Assembly (NCBI RefSeq): GCF_037975245.1
Contig: NC_092568.1
Location: 33,698,501-33,762,500, forward strand
DNA: 64,000 nucleotides
DNA from: Apostichopus japonicus
Taxonomy: Eukaryota; Echinodermata; Holothuroidea; Aspidochirotida; Stichopodidae
Reading direction: 5' to 3'
Part shown: piece by piece, positions 48,070-58,379 of the stretch
Position numbering within the stretch: position 1 is the stretch's first letter
Layout: each line of letters opens with the position of its first letter
Notes under the pieces: model-generated
The model's database searches: none
What the model saw: only the letters and a program-made list of their open reading frames with translations
What the model was told of the DNA's origin: nothing
Translations under genes and position numbers: made by a program

Positions 48070-51000
48070 CTGCAGAAAATATCAAATGTAAAACGGATTG
48101 AGATCATGGGTGTCCGAAAGTAGCCCCCCCACACATATATGGAAAATCAAGCTAACAAAACAAAAACAAGAAATATCACAAAATGCTGCAGCTACCGGCC
48201 CCTTCTCCCGATTGGGGTTTCGAACATTCCAATAAAATTTAATTCCTCTCTGACATGAATTTTCGTGCTTCAAGCTCGCTATGAGAGAAAAAGAACGCAA
48301 ATGCTGCAGCAGGCTGCGGAGGCTTCGCCCTCTGCAACCCTGTAGTCTGTTCCTGAGATATATTCCACAGAGAAAAATGAGAGCAATTATTCCTTTTTGT
48401 ATTTATGTATTGATATGCTTCAATATCGCTATAGCAGACGCCAACAAAGACTATGTGAAAATACCGTGTGGTATACCAAGTGAAGTATTATATGTGACCA
48501 TAGGCTAGGTTTTGCACATTTACTACTGTTGTCACTAGTCTGCTATATTCACATCGACTGTGAGCTATTCTTCGAGAAACTGAGAGTTCATTGATACTGA
48601 ATTCTGAATATGCATTACAGTGCGTTCTCTCATTGGCTTCTTTAAATCAAGAGGCATGGCGTAAGAGAATACATGAATAATAAAAAAAAAATAATGCTTG
48701 CAAGTGAAGTTTTCTTCTTGTCACTACAAAATGCAGACAGTAATGAAACGTGATACCTTTTTACTTTTATAGCTGGAACTTAGATGTCCATCGCTGTTTC
48801 GTTTGTACACCGTGCTGTGGGTATTGACCCCAGCTCTTTGTAATGGGTGTACACTAGTGTCTAACTACCCAAGGTAGCAAGCTGTGTACGTTTTTTCTGG
48901 GATCGATGGTGGTGTCTAGCACTTCTGTTTCACCTCATTCGAAACTAGGTCAGATTACCGGCTATAGACGTTTCTTTCTGCGCGAGTCTTTAAACGAAGG
49001 TCCAGTTTTTGAAATGAATATTTTCTGATTTCCTAATTCCAAACGCACGGAATCACTTTAAGAACTCCAAAATTGCATACTTAGCGCATATAACCAGATT
49101 CCATACAGGTCGGTGTATGTATAGCAATTCTACTGAAGTATACATATAGGAACAAGGAAATATGTTAGCTGACTTCATTATTTTCTGAATGTCGAATCGG
49201 GGGAAACAACCTTAGCTGGACTCACAAAATTCTTCTTTATCAACCGATTATGCAGGTTTATCAAAAGAAAACATTTGGAATGCGCCCTTTTACCGTAACG
49301 TTTTACCTGCCTCGTGCATTTTAATAGGCTCTCGCGGTCTGAGATCACGGGATATTTGAACCGTGCAAGTGACTTTTCCACGCTAGTTTCCTTTGCTAGG
49401 CTTGGCAAATTGATTACGTAACACGCTGGCTGAAGTTCCTAATAGTAAATAAGTCACCGTTAATAACCTTGAAAGGTGAAGAAGCGGGCAATGGCGAAAA
49501 ATGTACTGCAGTTTTACTAAAGGGCTGGTTTTCAAATGTCCAGGTTTTTCAACGATAAAATCAGGATTATCGCTTGAAAAATCTGAAATATCGCCAATAA
49601 ACTTGGATTATCAAAGGGAAATCTTGGATTATCGGTCGAAACACCTAGGTTTTCGGAGGAAAACCTAGATTTTCGGCGAAAACCTGGATCATCTTTCGTA
49701 ATACCTGTCATATCGGCGAAAAAAATCTGATTTATTTGCGAAAAACCTGCCTTACTAGTCGAAAACCCTGGATTACCAGCGAAAAACTTGCATTATGAAC
49801 CGATAACCAGGACCATCAACCGATAAACTTGGAATACCGTTCCATTAACTTGGTTTATCGGTCGAAAGCTAAGATTTTCGTTATTAGTCAACGTTTTGCG
49901 GAACCAATAATCCAATTTTTGGCGAAAACTTAATCCAGGTTTTTCGGCGATGAACTATGACCATCGGTCGACTCAATTTGACTTACCTTTTGTAGTGTGT
50001 TCTAAGCGATAGTCAACGAAGTAAATTGTCCACCAGTATATTACGTGAGATAAAAACGAAATCCTTGCAATATGGCCTCTATGGTCTCCTTTGTGGTTCG
50101 TGTATTTGGTGGTGGTTGTATCTTGTAACGTTTGTAATAGCAAATATAGTTGTTCTGCAACAGATACCCATAGGCTCTAGTTGCTCCGTGCCAGTTGCCT
50201 TATATAGAAACTGGTATGCACTTGGACTTTATACTGTTTTATTCAGAACTATACCGTTACACAAAAGAATGCGTATTTACTTCACTCGTACGTAAATTTA
50301 CATTCAGTGATCCCATTTCACCATCTTTATCCAATAGGCCTATGGTAAAGGATATTGTGATGAACCTCGATATACATCACTCTGCGGGTGTATTAAGACA
50401 AACCTCAGGCTTCGCAGGCAACGGAAGAATATGCTGAAACCACACAGGAGAAAATAACTAAGAAGGTTGTGACACAGTCAACATACACTCAACTAAATTG
50501 AACATATTTGTAGAACAGCTTAGGAGGCTTCGATAAGTCGGACACTTTGAATCAAAATTACTTTTAATTGTTATTGAGGCTTCGAAAAATCTAATTACTC
50601 ACAAAGTTACAGGAAATCTTCTCACCTTTTTTGTATGATTTTAATTATCTTTTGACCTTTGGTCATTTGCATTAATTAGAATGATTATACGATGATCATT
50701 TTAGACCACATTGAATTTTCATATAACATAATTGAAAAACAAAACAAAAACAGTGTCCATAATTCCCTGTAACCAAGTTTAGATTCCTTTGATGACATTT
50801 TTGTTTCCACCGTGTTAAAGCAAGTTGAATATACTGAAGCAAATATTTAACACGAAAGTATTTGATTTTGTGTTTGTGTGTGCTTCAGTGTATCAATGGT
50901 AGCACCTGCAGCCTCCGTTATGACAACAGCAATTTCAGACCCAACTCTGAGATGTGTGCTAAGTTATGTATCATGGTGAGCTTGTAGATATGTGGTACTT

Positions 51001-52351
51001 TTAGGCTAGGTTAATTGTAAGTTGCGCAAAAAAAGTTTCTTTTAAATTTGACATCCAGAGCAAAATAATGCAAATGCAGCGAATCGGGTCTGTAGTCAGG
51101 AATTCTGAGTTGCACCGAAACTTAAGACCAGACCAGATCTGACCAGACTCATGACTGCCAAGTTTAATCTTACACAAAGCTACACTATATTGTTAGGCCT
51201 TAGTAGGCGCGTTGCAGGGCTATATATGCTACATGTCGCCGTAGTAGCACTTAATTATCAAACAGACTAATTTAAACTCGGTAAGAAATGGCACTCTGAC
51301 GTTTTAGTGTGTGATTGGAAATAATGCTATAAACAATGTTCGGGCGGGGGGGGGGGGCCGCTATCGATTAGTAGGAGCGAATTTTTACATTTATAATTTC
51401 GTACCGTCAACTGTTATCAGACACATTTCTTTATCTTTGGGTAGGCGATAGAAGGCAAAGGGGGAAGTACCATTTAACCCGAGAGCTACAAATGATCAAA
51501 CGCTATACTGTTGACTTGCTTCCCTTTATCGTTACTTGAAGTATAGTACTATTCGTCAAAGTGGTTTCGCAAAGCAATCGATAGCAGGCGGTAACCTCCA
51601 ATGGTACCGCATGACTATTAAATTTCTTTTTCTTATTACAATTGACACGTCCACTTACCGAAGGGAATAAGTCTTTGGTAGTAACACAAGTCCAGCTACG
51701 TGTTTGTGAGCTTGTGTAATTAATGCAATATGCAAACTGAAAAATGCGGTTCCTGCTCCTAAATATCTGAGCTATGTATAACAGAACCATGGAAGACATA
51801 TGCCAATCTTTGTAGATCAACACCCCACATTTCCCCTCCCCTCCCCTTTTTTTGACTCGAAAATTGTATAAAATTATTCAGTGTTGAAGCATCACTGATG
51901 GTAATAAGAGTGAATATGGCACTTTAACCTGGTACAGCGAACAACGGTAGCCTGCAAGTATATGGATGACGTCATTCAAGTAAAGATTTAGACAGGCTAG
52001 GTGCCTAGGTGGCAATGCCACACCTATACCGAAGGACCAAAATGAAAGGCAACATAATACATGTGATCACACTGCATTACTGTAGCGAGTTTGTGAATGA
52101 AACATACCAGATGTTTGAATATCTGACAATACTGGCAATTCTTTGACAATGTACCCAAGGAGAGTGAAAACAGCTGCTGTGTGTATCGTGTTTGCTCTGT
52201 CACCAGGCAATTGTAAATATGTGTGATATTTCGGAACTTATTGATCGACCTTGTCGAAATGTTAGTGTCAAAGAAAATTGACAATTACCAATGACATTAT
52301 TCATTAACAAATAGGAGAGCGACTATGTTCGGAGATCAATGTATTGATGGA
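48070..52351. other. Region upstream of the disrupted multi-ubiquitin-like gene
   Basis: It should hold that gene's 5' non-coding exon. The only structured feature is the 21-bp minisatellite at 49535. A plus-strand frame at 48377-48508 starts with a signal-peptide-like stretch but has no further support. Confidence 0.5.
49535..49975. repeat. Degenerate 21-bp minisatellite, about 20 units
   Basis: The unit is close to CTTGGATTATCGGCGAAAAAC, spaced 19-22 bp and heavily diverged. Many units carry TTATC or GATAA. The variable unit length excludes a coding repeat. It lies about 1.5 kb upstream of the disrupted multi-ubiquitin-like gene. Confidence 0.8.
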
Positions 52352-52352
52352 T

Positions 52353-52383
<31 letters not shown>

Positions 52384-52475
52384 TTATTGATATATATTTG
52401 AAATTCGTAGTGAGTTGGGAAATCCAGAAAAGTGAAAAACCTTCCAGCCCCCACCGTGATTCGAACCCGGGCGCG
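52352..52475 (-). mobile_element. Short tRNA-type SINE, partial copy A
   Basis: The minus strand has the B box GGGTTCGAATCACGG, then the body GGCTGGAAGGTTTTTCACTT and CCCAACTCACTACGAATTTC, ending in a TA-rich tail. The tRNA A box is missing. Confidence 0.6.
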
Positions 52476-52849
52476 AATTTTTTTCCCAAACAGGTTTGCA
52501 ATTACGGAGTTTTCCGCCAATCAGATTGCTCGTGACGTCAGCATCAATAATGGCATCGCTTCGAAGTTCGAAGACATGCACCGAGTTACACACTGACACT
52601 TAATTAAGTCTAGTCACGGGGTTTCCAATCAAACGCCCTAACTTTACTTTTAATGCTTGAATCACGTGTTGACCATACTTATGATACATACGCTACATTC
52701 TATTGGGTTCGTGTTTACGTTATTCAAGATTTATGAGCCGTTCTACTGCAATCGGAATTCGTTTCGTGGAATGGGTAGGCCTACACTAAAATCAACTTCA
52801 CGAGTCTTGAATGAATATACACAAACAGTTTAGTGTATAGTCAAGGCTT

Positions 52850-53424
52850 CATAATTGACGCACCCCGTAATTGACGCACCTTCAATTATTACTAGCAACG
52901 ATACAGCAGGCCACCTAAACTTTTTGCAGTCAAGCAGAATTACATTTTATATGAATTTGAATCCATTTCAGCTATTTGCTGACCAAATTGTGGTATTTTT
53001 TTAAGCTTTTAACACCCTCCAACAGTATTGCACGTTTTTTGGGCATTTGGAAATCTTAGATCCTAAAAATAACCAACATTACCTCAATATTATAAGACTA
53101 CTCTCTGGGACCTGACCTGTCTGCGCTTAGAGGCTCAGAGCATAGCAAACAGCATCTAAAGTCAATGGATGTATACTAAGGCCTGGACTACACGGTTAGC
53201 TAATCGACGAATGTGTCAATTTAGGGGTATGAAAGAACTTGACACGGCAGACATTTTGTGGTCAAATTCTGCTCAATTGTACTGTGCATAAGCACAGAAC
53301 CTTAAATATTTTGAGATCATAACATTTCTGATGAACTACACATATGAAAAACACATAGAGTTGAGTGATTTGGATTTTTCCTTGATATACATCTTTGATC
53401 AAATCCTTAAGTGCGTCAATTATG
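52850..53424. mobile_element. Small DNA element with AATTGACGCAC ends
   Basis: The inverted ends CATAATTGACGCAC (52850-52863) and GTGCGTCAATTATG (53411-53424) bound 575 bp. The motif is repeated once more inside the left end (AATTGACGCACC, 52869-52880). No coding frame or clear target duplication. The architecture resembles the elements at 26494-29334 and 60588-61061. Confidence 0.55.
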
Positions 53425-53775
53425 AGCCCACCATGCTACAGTATGATATTTTTCCGTCAATGCACTATGTACACAGTTATAATACATATAGGCCTACAGC
53501 GCATGTGTGATGTACCATGTACGAACATTTCACTGTGCGTTGTTATCGACTAATGCCTTCACAGAAAACTTCGATCAAAGTAGATGATCATGCCATACTA
53601 GTGTGCTCAATATGTCTAAACCAATTCCAAACACATCTAAAACGAAAAGCTTCGGGTAATTTTGAACGGCTATATCTTCGTTGCAACGAATGGATGCAGA
53701 CACTTTGGTTATCTGGAAGTGAAGGTTTCTATCGTGATGACGTAACTTTTCCGACCAATCATGAGCGCCTATTAA

Positions 53776-53865
53776 CACGCAATTGCAAACCTGTTTGGGA
53801 AAAAAATTCGCAACCCGGGCCTCGCGCTTTATATGCGGACACCCTAACCACTAAGCTATGGACGC
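53776..53865 (-). mobile_element. Short tRNA-type SINE, partial copy B (head only)
   Basis: The minus strand reads GTCCATAGCTTAGTGGTTAG (A-box region), then GGTGTCCGCATATAAAGCGC and GGCCCGGGTTGCGAA. The flanking word CAAACCTGTTTGGGAAAAAA recurs, inverted, beside copy A. Confidence 0.6.
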
Positions 53866-54087
53866 TGATTGTATATCCAGAGGTTCGGAAACGGTAAGGA
53901 ATGTCGTAATTCCACTGTAGGCGTTTGTCACCTGTATCGAACAATACTTTTTTCTGTTTTGGTGACATATTTGCCTTGCTCTAGAGATCAAACATGATGC
54001 TTACAACTCGAACTAAAACCGAATCTCGAAAGAGATACTTTGAACAGACTTTGTAAATGAAATGGAGGTAAACGACAAAAGCAAATG

Positions 54088-54178
54088 AATATATATATAT
54101 TTGAAAACGTAGTGAGTTGAATAATCCAGAACAGTGAAAAAGCTTCCAGACTCCACCGGGATTCGAGCATGGGCCTTT
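54088..54178 (-). mobile_element. Short tRNA-type SINE, partial copy C
   Basis: The minus strand matches the body of copy A: CCCGGTGGAGTCTGGAAGC, TTTTTCACTGTTCTGGATTA, then TCAACTCACTACG and a TA-rich tail. The 5' head is lost. Confidence 0.6.
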
Positions 54179-54248
54179 ATAGGTGGCAAAAGCTTACAGT
54201 GGAATGACGACCCTTGTTTCTGGTTCGAACCCATGGACACACTATCGG

Positions 54249-54355
54249 TGTCCATGGCCTAGTTGGTTAGGGTGTCCGCAAATAAAGCAGGAGATGCGGG
54301 TCCGTATCACTGTGGAGGTTTTTTCACTCTTCTGGATATTCCAACTTACTACCTC
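54249..54355 (+). mobile_element. Short tRNA-type SINE, copy D, full length
   Basis: It has the head GTCCATGGCCTAGTTGGTTA, a decayed B box (GCGGGTCCGTATCAC), the body TTTTTTCACTCTTCTGGATA and the end CCAACTTACTACC. It lies just beyond the 3' end of the intact multi-ubiquitin-like gene, in the opposite orientation to copy C. Confidence 0.65.
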
Positions 54356-54369
54356 TTCAATTTCATATT

Positions 54370-56040
54370 TTATGGTTGTAATTCAAAAGTTATTTGTTCT
54401 TGCTCAATTTGTATTTTAGAGTCCTCTTTTATCTTCTGGAGGATAGCTTCCATCGTGTCACTTCGCGATGCACCAATATTGAACATCACATCACCAGCAG
54501 GAGAACGTAAACGAAACACTACCTCTCCGGACAATTTCGAAAACAGAAGAACTTTACAAACGTTACTGATTTCATAGTATGAAAGACATTTTGCGTCTTC
54601 TAATAGTGTCCCTTTATAAAGAATCATTTGTTGATCTGCTGGAAGTCCCTCTTCCTGACTGATTAGATGCTTTAGGTTCCTTACGGTTTCTGTGCGATCC
54701 ACGCGATATGTTAACATCTTGCCGCTTCTCATTTGAATATGGAGAGTTATGAATTCCAGCTGACTTACCGTCAAATGAATAATAGAATTACTCTCGATTG
54801 AATAATCTGATAGATTCTTTGCATCCTCTAAAATATACCCGGCTTTCATGAGACGCTGCTGTTTTGCGCTGACGTAAAATTTTCTTTCAATGATCGCCTT
54901 TAAAGATTTGACAGTATCCCGTTGATGGACTTCTATTGGCATTACCAGACCAGTAGTACACGTTACGTATAATGTCATGTACCCAAATGGTTTCACTATG
55001 AGGGTTAGGTGATGATCGTTTGTAATGTTATTATGAAACAGAGTTGTATCATTCTTTAATTCCCTATTTACACAGAACAGTTGTTGTCGTGCACTGGGAA
55101 TGTTTTGGGAACTTTCAAGCTTTGACTTTATCGATGCTATGGTGTCAAAATAGTTAACTTGTAAACGACATGTTGCTCCCGTCAGCGATTGTACCTGTAT
55201 ATTCATGGGACCGTCGCTACGCAGAATGACGACGAAATTGCTACCATCTGTCGAATACTTCGACACGGGACAATTATCACTGGTTTCTGTGTTTTCATAA
55301 TATATAATCTGTCGGTCAGGGTGGTAACGATATAACCAGTAGATTCTTAATTTCACTACGTTCATATTGGACTCTGGCGTGACTCCAGTTACAGAAAGCT
55401 TCTTACCAGTTAATGTCGTCACAGTCACTTCGAAGCCACCTCGCAATTTTTGAACCAAATGTAAAACGGATCCTTGCGTGATGCCACACAACGACAGAGG
55501 TCGAGTGAACTCCAATTGCAGTCCACTATATATAAGACGCATTTGATCTTGGGGGAGTCCTTCTTTTTTAAAAATTTGATCCGCAATATCTTGAACCGTA
55601 CCACTTCTAAGCACAGCGATTTCAATTGTTTTCCCTGTCAAAGTTTTGACAAATATCACTATACCATGTAGGTATAAATTGACAAAAGAAACATTTGGAA
55701 AATATGTGATGTTTGAAAAATTACCATCATAAGTTGTCGATTTGGGAGATGTCCCTTGTACACATGTACGCTTCTGATCTTGTTGTAAGCTTGTGATTAA
55801 TTCTTGCAATGTTTCACGTGGTCTTAGTTTGAATTCATTTAGCGCCCCGGAAGATGTTTTAAAAACCATCGTTGATACACCACTTAGGCCACCTTTCGTA
55901 CGTTTGGCGTCTGTCGATATCCACAATTCTGTGAGCTGAACTTCATCCATTAACTCAGTCAATCTTAATACAGGTGCCGTTTCTCTAAGGTGACGATTTT
56001 CTTTTCTTCCCTTTCCATCGTTGTTTCCAGATTTGTCCAT
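54370..56040 (-). CDS. Intact protein of tandem ubiquitin-like domains, 556 aa
   Basis: The start is Met-Asp-Lys at 56038-56040, five bases after the acceptor ACTCTTATAG|GAAAC; the open frame reaching 56151 is intron read-through. After a basic N-terminal region and a possible degenerate domain (about 57-90), domain B (127-202) is strongly ubiquitin-like: it starts VIFVKTLTGKT and ends LHLVQKLRGG. Aligned to ubiquitin, B keeps Lys6, Lys11, Lys33, the Ile44 patch and Val70, but the Lys48 position is Leu, Lys63 is Gln, Lys27 is Ala and Lys29 is Gln. Domains C (203-274), D (279-350), E (354-427) and F (430-503) are diverged ubiquitin folds, and G (507-556) is cut short. Only B ends in Gly-Gly, and the protein's own C terminus cannot be conjugated. 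Cleavage after Gly202 would free a chain ending LRGG. Function is unknown; it could be a ubiquitin-binding-site mimic or a modifier precursor. A tRNA-type SINE lies just past the 3' end. Confidence 0.88.
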   Translation of the reverse strand: MDKSGNNDGKGRKENRHLRETAPVLRLTELMDEVQLTELWISTDAKRTKGGLSGVSTMVFKTSSGALNEFKLRPRETLQELITSLQQDQKRTCVQGTSPKSTTYDGNFSNITYFPNVSFVNLYLHGIVIFVKTLTGKTIEIAVLRSGTVQDIADQIFKKEGLPQDQMRLIYSGLQLEFTRPLSLCGITQGSVLHLVQKLRGGFEVTVTTLTGKKLSVTGVTPESNMNVVKLRIYWLYRYHPDRQIIYYENTETSDNCPVSKYSTDGSNFVVILRSDGPMNIQVQSLTGATCRLQVNYFDTIASIKSKLESSQNIPSARQQLFCVNRELKNDTTLFHNNITNDHHLTLIVKPFGYMTLYVTCTTGLVMPIEVHQRDTVKSLKAIIERKFYVSAKQQRLMKAGYILEDAKNLSDYSIESNSIIHLTVSQLEFITLHIQMRSGKMLTYRVDRTETVRNLKHLISQEEGLPADQQMILYKGTLLEDAKCLSYYEISNVCKVLLFSKLSGEVVFRLRSPAGDVMFNIGASRSDTMEAILQKIKEDSKIQIEQEQITFELQP

Positions 56041-56045
56041 GTTTC

Positions 56046-57822
56046 CTATAAGAGTACAAAATGATGTATTGCTATATTTAACAACTATCTCTTTTATAAT
56101 ATCAAAAATGATAACAGCTGCTAGAACTAGGACTACATTGTGAGCTGACATTTTGGCCGGTTATGACCCATAGTAGAAAGCAGAAATTATTCCATAAAAG
56201 CCATAACTTAAATTTCCATACATAATTTATAGGCAGTGCCTCGGCTGGGCCTAATATAGGTCATCGACCAGTAAATTATAATATTTTTGGGCACAGTTCA
56301 AAGGTCCGGTTTATGTACTGTTGACCTGATATGGACTTAACTTATTTAATGAAACTTGTTTGGCATCTTTAGTAATTTATACAGTGTATTGATCATAAAC
56401 AAAGCAGTTGAAGTAAAACTTCACATACCGAAACATACTCGCATCCTTTGACTAAGGGTGGGGCTTGTGATATTCATTTTGACTTCATACACAGAAAACA
56501 CAAGTACTCACAAATGCGAGTAAACTTAGATCCCTGATTTTACTATCCGTGGTAGTATTTATACTTGCCGGTATTGAGTAAAGATACTGATTCGGAGCAG
56601 TTGATTTACTAGTTTAAATGTTTACAATTACTAGGCAGATAGTGAAAGTACTGCTTTCAGTGTTGTCCCTGATTTCACTAACCAAAGTAGTAACATATTA
56701 CATGGTCAGGCATGTAAACTTACTAATACATATTTATAGTACTGATATGGTAGTTAGTAGATATACACAGATGAGCGATGATAACAAACAGAAATTTAGA
56801 GTTTATTTCTCTTTTTATTGAACTTGTAAAGAACATTTTCATATTCCAACATCTCAAAACACAAATACCATGTTTTTGATAATGAAGTTCTTAAGATACA
56901 TATGATAAAAAACTGATGCTGTACTTCCCCATGACATACTAAACCTCTGACAATAATCAAGCAGCAAAATGCATGAGAAATTACGATTAACTTCGAGAGA
57001 AACACAAATGCTACTGTGGTAAAGTCAGTTGACAAAATCCATCTTCTTAGGTTCTTATAAATATTGCAATAGGTCTCTAAAGTTTTTTGGCAACTTTTAC
57101 TTAAAAACAGCTACTTTATACACTTAAACTCAATGAGACCTCACCGACACATTTGCAAGGACAAACCCTATAAACTGAATTAGGTGAAAAACAAGAAACA
57201 CAGATAAATGACTAACACAGATAAATAAACAACCATGAACAAAACACAGAACAAAATGTTTAAAACACTGATTTCTTTAAGTATGCACATCCTGCAATGT
57301 GATACTGTTAGCTTTTGATTTAAACAAATGCAATAACAGAAAACTTATATGTATTTTGGAACTGTTGAATCAGTAATGCTAATCATTTGGTAATCAATCA
57401 AGCTTAAAAAAATCAATTAATTCTGGCCTTAACTTATCTTTACTTTTGCGATCAAATCAGGCAAGCTCAGACTGAAACACTAATGCTGGTTTCTATGTAA
57501 ACCAGCCCTTTTTTTTTTTGATGGTATAATTTAACCACCATGAGAAATCACACAAATACCGACCTCTTCCTTTGCAATGAATCTCTGAACATGCTTGAGC
57601 TTTCCATCCTGTTATCCCGCAAAGAGATTTCTTCTGATTATCCAAAATTCAGAAAAAGTCCCCATTCTACGTCAAAACAAATAGAAATGGCTTCTCTCGA
57701 CAAGTACATAAGTGATCTAATTAAGGCAAGAAATATTGCAACAGTGTGCAACAAAAATGTTAAAGTAATGAACACAAAAAGATAAAAATCCTCAGGTAGC
57801 AAAGCTTTGCATCATATAAACA
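56046..57822. other. Region upstream of the intact multi-ubiquitin-like gene, no gene seen
   Basis: It should contain the 5' non-coding exon spliced to 56045. Only A/T-rich DNA and TACT-rich words near 56500-56760 are visible. Confidence 0.5.
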
Positions 57823-58379
57823 TTAAAAGTCTTTATATTTTGTTACGAAAGTTGCAACAGATCTTGGGATCTTTTTGGATTTAAAGCCCAATAACAAATC
57901 CAGGAAAAATAAAGTCTTGTTACTTTTCTTTGGGAAGCTGATGTTGAATGTATAAAAGGCGGCAATCAAGCATTCAAACCCTTCAATGATTGAGTCTACT
58001 TCACTCACAACTTCGTTCTCCGCCTTAATCTGAATGTGTTTTGCACTTAGGTGATTCGGTCCTGATCCAATGAGACATGGCGCTGAGGACAGAGGCCCGA
58101 CGTTGTCAATCTTTCTGAACCACAGGTGTGGAGATAGTTCTTGCCATGTTTCCTTCTTATATATTTTTTTAGAGAATTGACAATACTATATGAGGCTTCA
58201 CAATGATTAATTCCACAGAAAACTCTGAAGTTCTGTTCTCCTGAGTGGACCATTTGAAGATGGTTAAGAAGGTTAATTCGAGTTCGGCTCTCATATCTAC
58301 AATGGCAGCATCTGAAGATGCCTGAATGCTGTGTGTACACATTTTCTGAATCAGTAAGACTGAAAGAAGAAGAAGCCAT
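57823..58379 (-). pseudogene. C2H2 zinc-finger gene remnant
   Basis: A 110-residue frame (58047-58379) has one good C2H2 finger (CxxC-x12-H-x4-H, from FRCCHC to LQMVH). A second finger starts FCGINHCEASYS but has Tyr where the first His belongs. After a frame change, a second piece (to 57823) reads FECLIAAFYTFNISFPK and FLDLLLGFKSKKIP. I associate that segment with the C-terminal part of large, repetitive zinc-finger proteins of invertebrates and fish that often look transposon-linked. Finger and tail are directly apposed, so the middle is missing. It is probably a truncated or internally deleted copy; a live first exon is a weaker possibility. Confidence 0.45.

Noticed and set aside
48377-48508. 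Signal-peptide-like plus-strand frame
   Set aside because: Only 43 codons, no recognised mature part, no splice or homology support.
49535-49975. CRISPR-like array
   Set aside because: Units are adjacent and diverged without spacers of fixed length, and the genome is animal.
56041-56151. Upstream Met giving a 37-residue hydrophobic extension of the multi-ubiquitin-like protein
   Set aside because: A good splice acceptor lies between it and the Met-Asp-Lys start, and the paralogue has the same arrangement, so this is intron read-through.
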